Shown here in pieces: positions 44,764-55,127 of a DNA stretch of 64,000 bases. How positions within the stretch are numbered: the first letter of the stretch is position 1; every line of letters begins with the position of its first letter. The notes under the pieces were generated by a model. It was not told where the DNA came from, made no database searches, and saw nothing but the letters and a program-made list of their open reading frames with translations. Location: assembly GCF_001552275.1 (NCBI RefSeq), contig NZ_BCQW01000001.1, positions 62,001 through 126,000 of the forward strand, written 5' to 3'. Source of the stretch: Amphibacillus sediminis NBRC 103570 (GTDB taxonomy: Bacteria; Bacillota; Bacilli; Bacillales; Amphibacillaceae). Position numbers and translations under genes: made by a program.

Positions 44764-45864
44764 CTACTCTACTAATGTCGTTTCATATCCATTATCAATC
44801 AGTAATCGATGACTCTTTATCTGATCAGCTTTGCTGATTAAACTTAATCGTAGTACTCCTGTTACTTCTTCTCTCGTTTCAAGAATCTCAATATTTTTGA
44901 TACTAATTTCTTGTTCTGCTATCAGTGTTACAACCTGTAAAAGTGCACCTGGCTGATCAAAAATATCAACATACAAGTCATAGAACGCTGGAATCGCACC
45001 GCGCTTACGTCTATCTAGACCATCACGATATTCTCTAGCTTGCTCAAGATAATGATACATCGATACTTTATCATCAGTCTCAAGTAATTGCTTCAAGCTC
45101 TCCATTTCTTTAATCCAATCCGTTATTAAACGAGATAGCACTTTCTTATTCTGAAAAAAAATATCCTGCCACATTGCAGGGTTACTTGAAGCAATTCGTG
45201 TAATATCACGAAAGCCTCCAGCCGCTAAACTTGGAATTTTTGTATACTTTTGTTGCCAGCTTTTAGCCTGATGGACTAGCGAAGAAGCAATTAAATGAGG
45301 AAAATGAGAGATGACACTTGTCATTTCATCATGTTCCTTTGGTTCCAATTCAAGAAATATCGAATTAGTAACAGATAAAATGTTTTTTAACTCTTGAATC
45401 GATTGCATACTAGCTGCCTTGGTCGGCGTCAAAATATAAATGGCGTTCTCAAATAGATGCTCCTTGGCTGCTTCAATTCCCTTCTTGTGGGAACCCGCCA
45501 TTGGGTGACCGCCGATAAAGGTGACAAACGGCGAAGTAATCGACTCTGCAGCTTTCATTATATTGCCCTTTACCGAGGAGACATCTGTGATGATAATTGG
45601 ACGAGTAAATTCAACCTGACTAATTTGATGAATAAGTTCAATTGTCTTAGAAACCGGAGCTGCTAAAATACACACATCTACAGTCTTAATCGTTTGCTGG
45701 AAATCATCTGTGATTTGATCAAAAAAACCATGCTCCATCCCATATGTTAAGCTATCATGATTGACATCATAACCAATCAGATGGTGTTGATTGGTCGCCT
45801 TTAAGCTTAATGTTATCGAACCGCCAATCAAGCCTAGCCCAGCAATTAAAATGCGTTTTTTCAC
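44764..45864 (-). CDS. tyrA: Prephenate dehydrogenase
   Basis: 366 aa; oxidises prephenate to 4-hydroxyphenylpyruvate with NAD for tyrosine. Rossmann motif ILIAGLGLIGGSITLSLKAT (~4-23), the catalytic His region FIGGHPMAGSHKKGIEAAKE (~116-135), and DEMTSVISHFPHLIASSLVH (~184). A C-terminal ACT domain (~295-366, VDIFDQPGALLQVVTLIAEQ) probably mediates feedback by tyrosine. Its ATG overlaps the hisC stop by four bases; a 13-base gap follows to aroA. Confidence 0.95.
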   Translation of the reverse strand: MKKRILIAGLGLIGGSITLSLKATNQHHLIGYDVNHDSLTYGMEHGFFDQITDDFQQTIKTVDVCILAAPVSKTIELIHQISQVEFTRPIIITDVSSVKGNIMKAAESITSPFVTFIGGHPMAGSHKKGIEAAKEHLFENAIYILTPTKAASMQSIQELKNILSVTNSIFLELEPKEHDEMTSVISHFPHLIASSLVHQAKSWQQKYTKIPSLAAGGFRDITRIASSNPAMWQDIFFQNKKVLSRLITDWIKEMESLKQLLETDDKVSMYHYLEQAREYRDGLDRRKRGAIPAFYDLYVDIFDQPGALLQVVTLIAEQEISIKNIEILETREEVTGVLRLSLISKADQIKSHRLLIDNGYETTLVE

Positions 45865-46967
45865 TTAGATCCAGCTCCCACGTGCTCTGTCAAAAATGCC
45901 TCGATATGATCTTGGAGCTCATTCATGTCTTCATGATCACCGATTGTAATACGAACACCATTTGGATGGCCTAATGCCTCACCAGACCGAACAATAAATC
46001 CTTTGGTCAATAAGTATTCAAAAATCGCATCACCAGACACCGGCAGTTTAATGAACAGAAAGTTGGTCTCTGAGTCATAATAATCTAAGTCATGCTGGTC
46101 ACAAAATGCCATAAGCTTCGCTCTGTTTTTTACTGTTTCTGTAACAGAATGCATTAAAAATGCTTTGTCGTTAAGGGCTGAAATAGCGGCTTTTTGGGCT
46201 AACAGCGTTGTATTAAACGGACCCCTAGCAATATTCAATGCTTGGCTAACCGCTAATGATGCAACACCATATCCGATTCTAAGACCGGCCAAGCCATAAG
46301 CCTTTGAAAAGGTTCGAAGTACAATCACGTTAGGATACTGGTTCATAAAAGCAATTAGATCTGGAGCATCTTCATCCGTAATATATTCATAATAGGCTTG
46401 ATCAATGACAACCAAGACGTGCTCTGGACATCTATCTATGAAGGATTGCAGTGATTGCTTATTAATCAAACAGCCTGTTGGATTATTTGGTGAGCAGAGC
46501 CACACAACCTTGGTTTGTTGATCAATCGCATCGAGCATCCCGTCAAGGTCATGGTATCCATCTATCAATGGAATTTCCTTTATTTCTGCTCCCTGAATGA
46601 GTGCATTGTGTTTATATTGAGGAAATGTAGGTGTCGCCATAATCGTGTTAGCACCAGCATCTAAATAAGTGCGACAGATGATATCAATAACTTCATCTGA
46701 ACCACAGCCGAACACAAGTTGATCAGGATCAACAGCCAATTGCTCACTTAATAAAGCACGGAGCTCAGCAGCATAACCATCAGGATAAATTTCAAAATGA
46801 TTCCCATATTCTTTGACCACTTGATCAACTGTCGCAGAATACCCAAACGGATTTTCATTTGAAGCCAGCTTGACAATTTTAGTTAAATTAAATTCTTTTT
46901 TTACATCTTCGATTTGTTTACCTGGTTTATAAGGCGACATTGACTCAAATACTTTCTTTGCTTTCAC
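45861..46967 (-). CDS. hisC: Histidinol-phosphate/aromatic aminotransferase
   Basis: 368-aa PLP-dependent aminotransferase working in histidine synthesis and, in bacilli, also on tyrosine and phenylalanine precursors, which explains its place in the aro operon. Motifs: YKPGKQIEDVKKEFNL start region, KLASNENPFGYS (~33), SPNNPTGCLI (~160), VIDQAYYEYI (~187) and the PLP Lys in LRTFSKAYGLAGLRIGYG (~221). It begins 16 bases after aroH: the trpEDCFBA genes that separate them in B. subtilis are absent. Confidence 0.95.
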   Translation of the reverse strand: MKAKKVFESMSPYKPGKQIEDVKKEFNLTKIVKLASNENPFGYSATVDQVVKEYGNHFEIYPDGYAAELRALLSEQLAVDPDQLVFGCGSDEVIDIICRTYLDAGANTIMATPTFPQYKHNALIQGAEIKEIPLIDGYHDLDGMLDAIDQQTKVVWLCSPNNPTGCLINKQSLQSFIDRCPEHVLVVIDQAYYEYITDEDAPDLIAFMNQYPNVIVLRTFSKAYGLAGLRIGYGVASLAVSQALNIARGPFNTTLLAQKAAISALNDKAFLMHSVTETVKNRAKLMAFCDQHDLDYYDSETNFLFIKLPVSGDAIFEYLLTKGFIVRSGEALGHPNGVRITIGDHEDMNELQDHIEAFLTEHVGAGSK

Positions 46968-46983
46968 GACAGTTCTCCCCCTA

Positions 46984-47346
46984 TTATTTCAATAAATCTG
47001 GTCTAAGTTGCTTTGCGTTGTTTTGATAAACATGAATAATATCTTTCTGTGCCACTGATGTATTAATCGTCATCATAATTCTAATACATTTAGTCAGCCC
47101 ATTAGGTACATTAATTTCACGCATACACATCACTGGAACATAACTCCACCCATCTAACTCACGAATGGGTTTAGCTGGAAAAGCAGCATTTAAGTCGTCT
47201 GTGACGGAAACAAGGACAGAAGCTACTTGATCTGGATTTATATTATTTTGCTTTATCATTTCAACAATTAAAGCTCGTGTATTGTCTATGATTTCTTTTT
47301 CATCATTCAATGTGACTGTTGTTGCACCACGTACACCTCTTATCAA
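46984..47346 (-). CDS. aroH: Chorismate mutase (AroH class)
   Basis: 120 aa, the trimeric AroH-type enzyme rearranging chorismate to prephenate. It begins [20 protein letters not shown], with the active-site Arg7 in RGVRGATT, ASVLVSVTDDLNAAFPAKPI (~63-82, with Glu/Asp substitution region) and VPVMCMREINVPNGLTKCIR (~100, catalytic Arg90 region). It overlaps aroB by four bases and is followed within 16 bases by hisC. Confidence 0.96.
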   Translation of the reverse strand: MIRGVRGATTVTLNDEKEIIDNTRALIVEMIKQNNINPDQVASVLVSVTDDLNAAFPAKPIRELDGWSYVPVMCMREINVPNGLTKCIRIMMTINTSVAQKDIIHVYQNNAKQLRPDLLK

Positions 47347-48431
47347 AAACTCACCAACTCTCTAAAAAACTCTTCTAACCAAACAAGCATGTGTTGATCC
47401 TCGATATGCTCTATGGTTGGCTGACCTAACTCTTTTAATAAGACAAACTGAATCGTCTGTTTTTTCGCCTTTTTATCACGTTTCATTCTTGTTAGTAAAT
47501 GCTGCTTTGATAGTGCTGGTAAAGATATTGGATAATGATTATCTTTTAACCACTCTTTGAATTCTGTATAAGGTAATGAACAATTAAACACATGCTCACT
47601 TACCTTAATTGCAAACAGCATGCCAAGCGCTACAGCTTCACCATGAGTTATTCTACCATAGCCAAGCTCTGCTTCCAACGCATGACCAAGAGTATGGCCA
47701 AAATTTAAATACTGCCTAATATTAGACTCTCGCTCATCTTGCTCAACAATTGCTGCTTTGACCTCAATTCCCCTTAGTAAATCTTGCATGAGTTGGTCTT
47801 CGTTTAGTGGCAACCGAATCTTCACTTTGCTAATGTCTTGCCAAAAAGAAGGTTGATGAATCATGCTATGCTTAGCAATTTCTGCATAGCCTGATCTCAT
47901 TTCCGTTAAAGGTAATGTCTGCAGTGTATCAAGATCATAAATCACAGCCTGAGGTGGATAGAAGCTTCCAATTAAATTTTTACCTTCTGGATGATTGATG
48001 GCTACCTTTCCACCTACACTACTGTCATGGGCCAGAATGGTGGTTGGCATCTGAATAAAGTCAATACCTCGCATAAAAGTGGCAGCGACGAACCCAGCAA
48101 GATCGCCAATCATTCCGCCCCCTAGAGCTATGATCAGACCATCACGATCTAATCCTGATTGAATCGCTTCAGTCATAATGTCAAAATAAACCCGACTATT
48201 CTTCGATCCTTCTCCAGCAGGTACAACTGTATAATTGATATTGGTGAAGGTGGATAGCCCTGCTATGACATCATGGAGATAGAGCTCTTCTATATTGCTA
48301 TCGGTCACAATTAAAATACTACTGTATGACCTAGTCAGAAAATCTGACACGCGAAACCTTAGCCCACTCCCAATCATAACCTGATACTGATTTGTACTCG
48401 TTTTGATCGATAACTTTTGCATTAGAAGCAC
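47343..48431 (-). CDS. aroB: 3-dehydroquinate synthase
   Basis: 362 aa; NAD-dependent metal enzyme that cyclises DAHP to dehydroquinate. Motifs: [11 protein letters not shown] (~41), [14 protein letters not shown] (~75), [22 protein letters not shown] (~100-121), [20 protein letters not shown] (~129-148) and [18 protein letters not shown] (~243, metal His). It overlaps the aroC 3' end by ten bases. A complete, unremarkable member of the operon. Confidence 0.96.
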   Translation of the reverse strand: MLLMQKLSIKTSTNQYQVMIGSGLRFRVSDFLTRSYSSILIVTDSNIEELYLHDVIAGLSTFTNINYTVVPAGEGSKNSRVYFDIMTEAIQSGLDRDGLIIALGGGMIGDLAGFVAATFMRGIDFIQMPTTILAHDSSVGGKVAINHPEGKNLIGSFYPPQAVIYDLDTLQTLPLTEMRSGYAEIAKHSMIHQPSFWQDISKVKIRLPLNEDQLMQDLLRGIEVKAAIVEQDERESNIRQYLNFGHTLGHALEAELGYGRITHGEAVALGMLFAIKVSEHVFNCSLPYTEFKEWLKDNHYPISLPALSKQHLLTRMKRDKKAKKQTIQFVLLKELGQPTIEHIEDQHMLVWLEEFFRELVSF

Positions 48432-49588
48432 CTTACTTCTTCACGATATTGGTCAAATGCTGCTTTTAATTTAGGAAATTGATCGTTTGGAAATTGTTCT
48501 AGGATAGCTTTTGCTATCTCAAAGGCCACGACGTGTTCCATTACTACTGCTGCAGCAGGAACCGCACAAGAATCCGACCGCTCAATACTCGCATTAAATG
48601 GCTCTTTAGATTCAATATCCACACTTTGTAATGGCTTGTATAAGGTAGGTATGGGCTTCATCACGCCCTTAACGATAATTGGCATTCCAGATGTCATGCC
48701 ACCTTCAAATCCTCCTAAATTATTGGTCTTTCGCTTGAAACCAGTTTCTTTTGACCAAATAATTTCATCGTGTACCTCACTACCATTACGACGTGCTGCT
48801 TCGAAACCGAGACCAAATTCTACTCCCTTAAATGCATTAATACTTTGTACAGCAAAAGCAATCCGTGCATCTAGCTTTCGATCATAATGAACATACGAAC
48901 CAATCCCAGCCGGGATACCCTCTACATAAACTTCGCAGATTCCTCCAATTGAATCACCGTCTGCCTTCGCTTGGTCAATTGCTGCCATCATCTTTTGTCC
49001 AGCCTCCTGATCCAAACAACGAACTGGTGATGTCTCAGAGATTTCGACTTTTTCATCAAAACTTAACTCTTGTTTCTCCTGGGCCTTAATCCCAGCAATT
49101 TCATTTACATAACCGACGATGTTAATGTCTAATTGTGTTAACAAGGTTTTGGCTACTGCACCAGCAGCGACACGAGCAGCTGTTTCACGAGCCGATGATC
49201 GCTCTAAAATATTTCGCATATCACGATGTCCATATTTAATGGCCCCATTTAAATCTGCATGACCTGGTCTAGGGCGCGTAACTGTTCGCCTTATCTCTTT
49301 GTCTAAGTCAATGGGATCTTCGCCCATGATATCTTGCCAATGCTTAAAATCGTCATTCTCAACAATAAGTGCAATGGGAGACCCCAGTGTATAGCCATGT
49401 CTCACACCGCCTGCTATATTCACTAAGTCCTTTTCAATTTGCATGCGTTTACCACGACCGTGTCCTTTTTGTCTACGGAGTAGTGATTGATTAATATCAT
49501 CAGTTGTTAGTGGTAGTAAAGCTGGAACACCCTCCACAATAGTGGTGAGCTGTTTTCCATGCGATTCCCCCGCCGTTAAATAACGCAT
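48422..49588 (-). CDS. aroC: Chorismate synthase
   Basis: 388 aa; FMN-dependent final step to chorismate (B. subtilis aroF). It starts [20 protein letters not shown]. Conserved [31 protein letters not shown] (~113-132) and [19 protein letters not shown] (~134-152) are present, and the C-terminal [19 protein letters not shown]. It heads the aroC-aroB-aroH-hisC-tyrA-aroA operon. GGGGGAAT lies upstream of ATG 49588. Confidence 0.96.
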   Translation of the reverse strand: MRYLTAGESHGKQLTTIVEGVPALLPLTTDDINQSLLRRQKGHGRGKRMQIEKDLVNIAGGVRHGYTLGSPIALIVENDDFKHWQDIMGEDPIDLDKEIRRTVTRPRPGHADLNGAIKYGHRDMRNILERSSARETAARVAAGAVAKTLLTQLDINIVGYVNEIAGIKAQEKQELSFDEKVEISETSPVRCLDQEAGQKMMAAIDQAKADGDSIGGICEVYVEGIPAGIGSYVHYDRKLDARIAFAVQSINAFKGVEFGLGFEAARRNGSEVHDEIIWSKETGFKRKTNNLGGFEGGMTSGMPIIVKGVMKPIPTLYKPLQSVDIESKEPFNASIERSDSCAVPAAAVVMEHVVAFEIAKAILEQFPNDQFPKLKAAFDQYREEVRCF

Positions 49589-49820
49589 AAACAGATTCCC
49601 CCTGTATTCTATATAATTTTTATTAATATAACATACCTTTGCTAATCTGTGTGTAGTAATTAATAGAAAATTCTTTTTTTTCTAAAATATATAGACTTTT
49701 TAGTAATGGATCTGTTTATTCATAACTACAGAGAGTTGTCTGGATGGAATGGCTTTTTCCTGGTACGGCTTCAACTCTTTTAATTGAATGAATGACCTTC
49801 CTGCATCACCTTAAAATCTA

Positions 49821-50609
<789 letters not shown>

Positions 50610-50657
50610 TTATCTCAGTAATCAGTAGCTTAACAGCTCTGGAGGTAACCGGTAGCA

Positions 50658-51638
50658 CTAATAACTCCTTTGACTCAAGTAAGCAGCCATTTGCATTAAT
50701 AACTGCTTTTCAGCCTGATTAGGCAATTGCTTTACAATATTTATTGCCTTGTTAAGGTATTGATTAGCGATTCGTTTAGACTGCTCAATTGCATTCGTAC
50801 GTTTGATTTGATCGATGATCACTTGGTAGTCAGATGGTTTGTTTCGATCATAGTACTGATAGAGTTGTGCTAAATCGCTGTATAAGGATCTGTCCTCAAG
50901 TGCAATTAGTGTAGGTAAGGTTATATATCCTTCTACTAAATCCTGCCCATTTGGCTTGCCTAATTGTTGCTCTGATTGAGTAAAGTCTAATATATCATCA
51001 ATAATTTGATAAGACATACCCAAATAATAGCCGTAAAAGTAAAGATGTCTTTGTAGCTTTTCTGTTGTTTGGCCAATCATTGCTCCCATTTTACAACATG
51101 TTGCAATTAACAATGCCGTTTTATTTCGAATTTTCCTTAGATAGTTTTTGACTGAAAGATCGATCGAGTAACGTGACCGCAATTGTTCAAGCTCCCCAAC
51201 AGATAATTGGTTTAATGTATACGCTAAGAGATTATGTATTTTGACATCTTTTATGGTAGCAATCTGCTCAAGTGCGGTCGCAAAGATATAATCACCAATG
51301 CGGGTCGCAACCTGATTGTTGTACTTTTGATGGATCGTAGGCTGTCCACGTCGGATAGGTGCACAATCGATCATATCATCATGGACTAATGAAGCCATAT
51401 GAATTAATTCTAATACAGCCGCCGATCGTATTCTTAGGGTTGGGGAGTTAGAACCAAAACAACTTGATATTAGACATAGTAACGGGCGAATCCGCTTACC
51501 ACCAGATTTCAACAACTGAATACTTTGTTCTTTAATTAAATCATCGGCATCAAGTAAGGTTTGATAAAGCAGTTCTTCTACTTGTTCGGCATCATGATTC
51601 AAACGATGATATTGTTTAGGTAATTGCATAAAGTTCAT
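50658..51638 (-). CDS. hepT: Heptaprenyl diphosphate synthase component II
   Basis: 326-aa trans-prenyltransferase. Two Asp-rich motifs bind Mg-diphosphate: LVHDDMIDCAPIRRGQPT (~93-110) and IIDDILDFTQSEQQLGKPNG (~219-238). GGKRIRPLL (~47) is also typical. With component I it makes C35 prenyl diphosphate, the side chain of menaquinone-7 and substrate of PcrB-type lipid enzymes. In B. subtilis menG lies between hepS and hepT; here only 27 bases separate them. Start ATG 51638, with MQLPKQY (51629) as an alternative. Confidence 0.95.
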   Translation of the reverse strand: MNFMQLPKQYHRLNHDAEQVEELLYQTLLDADDLIKEQSIQLLKSGGKRIRPLLCLISSCFGSNSPTLRIRSAAVLELIHMASLVHDDMIDCAPIRRGQPTIHQKYNNQVATRIGDYIFATALEQIATIKDVKIHNLLAYTLNQLSVGELEQLRSRYSIDLSVKNYLRKIRNKTALLIATCCKMGAMIGQTTEKLQRHLYFYGYYLGMSYQIIDDILDFTQSEQQLGKPNGQDLVEGYITLPTLIALEDRSLYSDLAQLYQYYDRNKPSDYQVIIDQIKRTNAIEQSKRIANQYLNKAINIVKQLPNQAEKQLLMQMAAYLSQRSY

Positions 51639-51665
51639 CCTATACTTAAATGATTAGGTACGCGT

Positions 51666-52448
51666 TTACAGCCTGGCTTCAAGGTCTGATTCGGTATGAT
51701 TTCGATAAGTAGCGAATTTAGCTGTCATAACATTATAGAACAACGGTAAATCCTGCTGCTGATCAATAAGCTTATGCTCTAAGGTCTTCCGCGATAAATT
51801 AAGATGGTAGTTTACCCATGTGTGGTACGGCTGAAGCTGTCCTTGTTTGCTACAGCCTTGTTGATAAATTTTAGCACATTCACTTTTAATGGATTTTTTG
51901 AATAAATGATGTTCATTTTGCCAAAACAGATAGAGATAAAAAGAAGTAAAGCAATTCTCGAATTGTTGTAAGCTGAAATACCGCGCTAGACAGTTGATCA
52001 CTTCTGTCTCAATCTTAATCTTAGTTTTAACATATCGATTAAGCTCACCTGCATTTAAATCTGTGAGCCACATTTTCCAACTGTTAATTCGCTTGATGGC
52101 TGAGGCAAATTGTTTAATTAAAGCAATCTCATCATATAAAGCAAGAAGCATATAATATCGACTGCTCAAAATATCCCCTTGTAAAATAATTCTTGAATGT
52201 TGATATTGATCGATTTGATTATTATTTATCTGGTCATGAACATCTAACGATAATTGAACAAGCATGGTTGCCACAATACTGGCGACTTTCTTCTCTTCTT
52301 TCCAATCTGACAGTTGGATAATAGCTGAGATGATTTCAAGATAATCAGTAGTATTTAGTATTTTAGATGGCATTACCGTTAATGAACAGTCTTTTAACTC
52401 TTTTTTTAATTGGATGGCAGCTTTTTCTATTAATTGTTGAGTCTCCAT
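51666..52448 (-). CDS. hepS: Heptaprenyl diphosphate synthase component I
   Basis: 260 aa, the non-catalytic regulatory subunit pairing with HepT. It is weakly conserved in general, and recognised here by length, helical character, the SDWKEEKKVASIVATMLVQL block and LQGDILSSRYYMLLA (~116-130; compare ILxGDxLSSxYYxLLA in HepS), and by its place before hepT. I chose ATG 52448, with GGAGG five bases upstream; the longer reading lacks a ribosome site. No menG follows. No mtrA/mtrB precedes it. Confidence 0.88.
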   Translation of the reverse strand: METQQLIEKAAIQLKKELKDCSLTVMPSKILNTTDYLEIISAIIQLSDWKEEKKVASIVATMLVQLSLDVHDQINNNQIDQYQHSRIILQGDILSSRYYMLLALYDEIALIKQFASAIKRINSWKMWLTDLNAGELNRYVKTKIKIETEVINCLARYFSLQQFENCFTSFYLYLFWQNEHHLFKKSIKSECAKIYQQGCSKQGQLQPYHTWVNYHLNLSRKTLEHKLIDQQQDLPLFYNVMTAKFATYRNHTESDLEARL

Positions 52449-52632
52449 GTAAGCCTCCGAATCAGAAAGTAAACTGATCATTAGTATAGTCTATTATAGC
52501 ATATACTATACCTCTACTTCCTCATCATTATTGGCTAAAACTAAACAGAAAAGCAGTTAACATCAAAAGCAATGTTGGCTATAAACCCTGTATAGAAATC
52601 AATGTCTCTAGTACTCGGATAAAAAAACTTCG

Positions 52633-52858
52633 TTTAGTGGGGGTTTCGAGGCATAGGATGTGCTCGTGCAGACGTTGCGACATGACGTCGCGAACTTAGT
52701 CAGTTTCCTCACTCACACACTGAACGTTAGTGCCGTTACTGGCTGTTGGACCTCCCACTTAGACATGACGTGTTCCCTTATTTCTTAAAGGGGAAGGCTT
52801 ACAAAAGCCCTTCGATGGGGCGAGTAATCGCAGCCCCAGCCAGTTACACTGCGATAAA
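52633..52858 (-). repeat. Dispersed structured repeat, copy D (at mtrAB position)
   Basis: A ~226-base full-length copy on the minus strand from TTTATCGCAGTGTAACTGGC to CGAAACCCCCACTAAA. Pairings: ACTGGCTG/CAGCCAGT, GGGGCTGCGATTACTCGCCCC hairpin, GGGCTTTTGTAAGCC, and TTCCC/GGGAG-type central helix. The 3' part (ACTAACGTTCAG ... CTGACTAAGTTCGCGACGTC ... TGCACGAGCACATCCTATG) is shared with copies A and C. Confidence 0.88.
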
Positions 52859-52973
52859 TCAGGTTTAATCCAAATCAATTGTTGCAAGCTCTAATTTTAG
52901 AATCGTATATGTAAACATCAGTAACTATGATGATCCTATCAAATTAATTAATCTTATAACTAAGAATAAAGAA

Positions 52974-53000
52974 AAAGGGTACAGATAAACTGCACCCTTT
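52974..53000 (-). terminator. Terminator of hbs
   Basis: AAAGGGTaCAG pairs with CTGcACCCTTT (one mismatch) around ATAAA; TTTTTC follows on the minus strand. It is 22 bases past the hbs stop. Confidence 0.85.
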
Positions 53001-53022
53001 GTCGTATTGCCCTATGTAGAAA

Positions 53023-53295
53023 TTATTTCACGCTATCCTTAAGGGCTTTTCCTGGTTTGAAAGCTGGAACTTTGCTAGCTGGGATTTCAATCTCAGCACC
53101 AGTTTGTGGGTTACGGCCTTTACGGGCAGCACGCTCACGAACTTCAAAGTTACCAAAACCAATTAACTGTACTTTTTCACCATCTTTTAGTGAATCCATG
53201 ATTGATTCAAAAACGGCATCTACAGCTTTAGTCGCATCTTTTTTTGATAGTTCGCTTTTCTCTGCAACAGCATTAATTAAATCTGTCTTGTTCAT
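53023..53295 (-). CDS. hbs: DNA-binding protein HU
   Basis: 90-aa nucleoid protein that bends DNA as a dimer. It reads [20 protein letters not shown], with [20 protein letters not shown] (~39-58) and [20 protein letters not shown] (~60-79; the Pro at the tip of the beta arm is in RNPQTG). ATG 53295 has GGAGGTG upstream; a longer reading starting at 53316 covers the ribosome site. It lies between the spoIVA block and hepS, as in B. subtilis. Confidence 0.97.
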   Translation of the reverse strand: MNKTDLINAVAEKSELSKKDATKAVDAVFESIMDSLKDGEKVQLIGFGNFEVRERAARKGRNPQTGAEIEIPASKVPAFKPGKALKDSVK

Positions 53296-53316
53296 GATAT
53301 TCACCTCCTCCCACAT

Positions 53317-54101
53317 TTAAATCCATGAAGCATACGAACTTAAATGGTTATACTCCATTTGTTCACAATTTTTGCAAATTCTATACTTCAGTTCATCAAA
53401 ATTATTGATGACTAGGCTTATAATAAACGACTTTACCGTTAAATTCAACCAAAAACACAATAATTATTTAATAATCATAAAATTTGTTCAAAATACCTAA
53501 TGGAAAAGTGCTTCTTTTATCTCAATTTTTAATCTTTATGTCAAAAAAGTTTAAAGTTATTGTCACTTATTGTAATATTAAATCAAAATTTGTTTTATGA
53601 TTCACCATCATGAACAATGGTTTCATTGCAGTTTTATATTTTTATAAACTAAGATTATATCGAAAAAATCGGAAAAGAGTCATTTTTAAAAAATAAAAGA
53701 GTCTGAGATAAAAGTAATTAGATATATGAGATTTGATGATCCTCCAGATTTGGATGATATCCGCTTAGTTACAAAATGATAGTCAAGAAAGACAATCAAA
53801 AAATAATTAGTATTTTGCCGTAGCTCCTTGCAAACGTACCGCATTTTGGCCAATGGGTAGGATGTGGAGTCTTGGACTCTAGCAAAAAACGATAATCGTT
53901 CTCCCTTTCTTGATATCAATGAACGGTTAAGCATATTGGTTAACATTGTTACTCCTTACCATAAGGATAATATCTCTTTTTTGAAATTTCTTTAAATCGA
54001 TAACCATTTTGTAAACTACTTTCGACACATTATCATCAAAAGATATGCTCTGCTTGACTACCATCTGTTTTTTGCTTTTAATGAATTTTTCTCTTAAATG
54101 G
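53317..54101. other. AT-rich intergenic region upstream of hbs
   Basis: About 785 very AT-rich bases. It should include the hbs promoters, but I cannot fix hexamers with confidence. Two minus-strand open frames (53686-53946, 86 codons; 53927-54130, ~64-70 codons) overlap each other; neither resembles a known protein and neither has a convincing ribosome site, so I do not call them as genes. Composition differs from the surrounding core genes. Confidence 0.5.
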
Positions 54102-55127
54102 CTACTCCCTTCTTTGTTCATCTTGTTTTTCAAATACAAACAAGGTAGGATTTACCCCCTTCAAACTCAGAGAATAAGATTTCAGACAAAAAAGCCCTAA
54201 TCGTTTTGCTTCCCATAACAATTGATTAGCACTCTCAGACAAAATAACCGCTCTCCCGCCCAGCTTCAATACTCTACCTACTTCAGTCATAGTATGGTGA
54301 TTGAACAATTCTAAATCCTCGTCGGGGGAAATTTGTCTACCAAATGGAAGATTAGTTACAATTTTATTGACATAACCAGTAGCAAAAGGCAATTTCCTTG
54401 CATCCCAAACATTGACTTCCACCATCGAATCATCAAGATTATTTTGGGCTATTTTTATGACCGGGTCAGATATATCGCCACCAATGATCCGATTTGCAGG
54501 GTATGTCGCTCGTTCAGACAAAATTGTGCCTGAACCGCAACAAAGGTCTACGAAAATATCTGTCGATTTTGGATCTGATAACCACACCATCGCATGAGCC
54601 ACAGAGGGAAGTAATGATGCACGAGAGAACTGTCGATTCTGATTACGAAAACGAAACGTCGCATTTGTAAGTCGAAATGAAAAAATCACATGATGATGTT
54701 CAATGTCGAGTCTAAATTCTACTTGATGATTTTGGGGTGTTCCAATGTTCCAATCAGGGTAACGCTTTTTAATGCCCTCCATTGCTTTTTTTGCTACTTC
54801 AAAACGACTATAGGTTTGTTTTCCTTTACGGCTCGCATTTACCCAATATAAATCTTTATGATCAATAAAATCCAAATCCAACTGGGATATTCGCTCAATT
54901 ACCTGAGATAAGTGCTTTTTATGTGGTCCAATTTGAAATTGATCAATCACTTGAAATAAATTATCTGCCGACCTTAAAGAACTTAAGCATGTAAAAGACT
55001 CAGCTGTGGTAAAGAAAACTTTTCCTCTATTTATTTGAATTATTTCAGAATCACTCACCTTGTTGTTAATTTCATTTGATAAAACGTATTCTAATCCAGA
55101 CAATATGCTGGCAAAATAAAGAGTCAT
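54102..55127 (-). CDS. THUMP-containing RNA guanine-N2 methyltransferase, Trm14-like
   Basis: 341 aa. The N-terminal THUMP-like region (~1-150) precedes a Rossmann methyltransferase (~155-335). SAM motif I is IFVDLCCGSGTILSERATYP (~191-210), and the catalytic motif is NLPF in VTNLPFGRQISPDEDLELF (~263-281) in place of NPPY, as in Trm14/TrmN-type tRNA m2G enzymes. It is distantly related to the RlmL-type protein at 15114. It lies between hbs and spoIVA, where B. subtilis has no such gene, next to AT-rich sequence, suggesting insertion or transfer. The RNA target is not known. Confidence 0.82.
   Translation of the reverse strand: MTLYFASILSGLEYVLSNEINNKVSDSEIIQINRGKVFFTTAESFTCLSSLRSADNLFQVIDQFQIGPHKKHLSQVIERISQLDLDFIDHKDLYWVNASRKGKQTYSRFEVAKKAMEGIKKRYPDWNIGTPQNHQVEFRLDIEHHHVIFSFRLTNATFRFRNQNRQFSRASLLPSVAHAMVWLSDPKSTDIFVDLCCGSGTILSERATYPANRIIGGDISDPVIKIAQNNLDDSMVEVNVWDARKLPFATGYVNKIVTNLPFGRQISPDEDLELFNHHTMTEVGRVLKLGGRAVILSESANQLLWEAKRLGLFCLKSYSLSLKGVNPTLFVFEKQDEQRRE

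Larger units (their letters stand above)
52482..53022. other. 541-base intergenic region at the expected mtrA-mtrB position
   Basis: No coding region is seen. It holds dispersed repeat copy D (52633-52858) and, at its end, the hbs terminator. In B. subtilis the folE (mtrA) and TRAP (mtrB) genes lie between hbs and hepS; neither is present in any frame here. Confidence 0.7.

Noticed and set aside
53686-54139. Two overlapping minus-strand open frames (86 and 70 codons) between hbs and the methyltransferase
   Set aside because: No recognisable domains, weak or no ribosome sites, AT-rich biased composition, and they overlap each other and the end of the methyltransferase gene.
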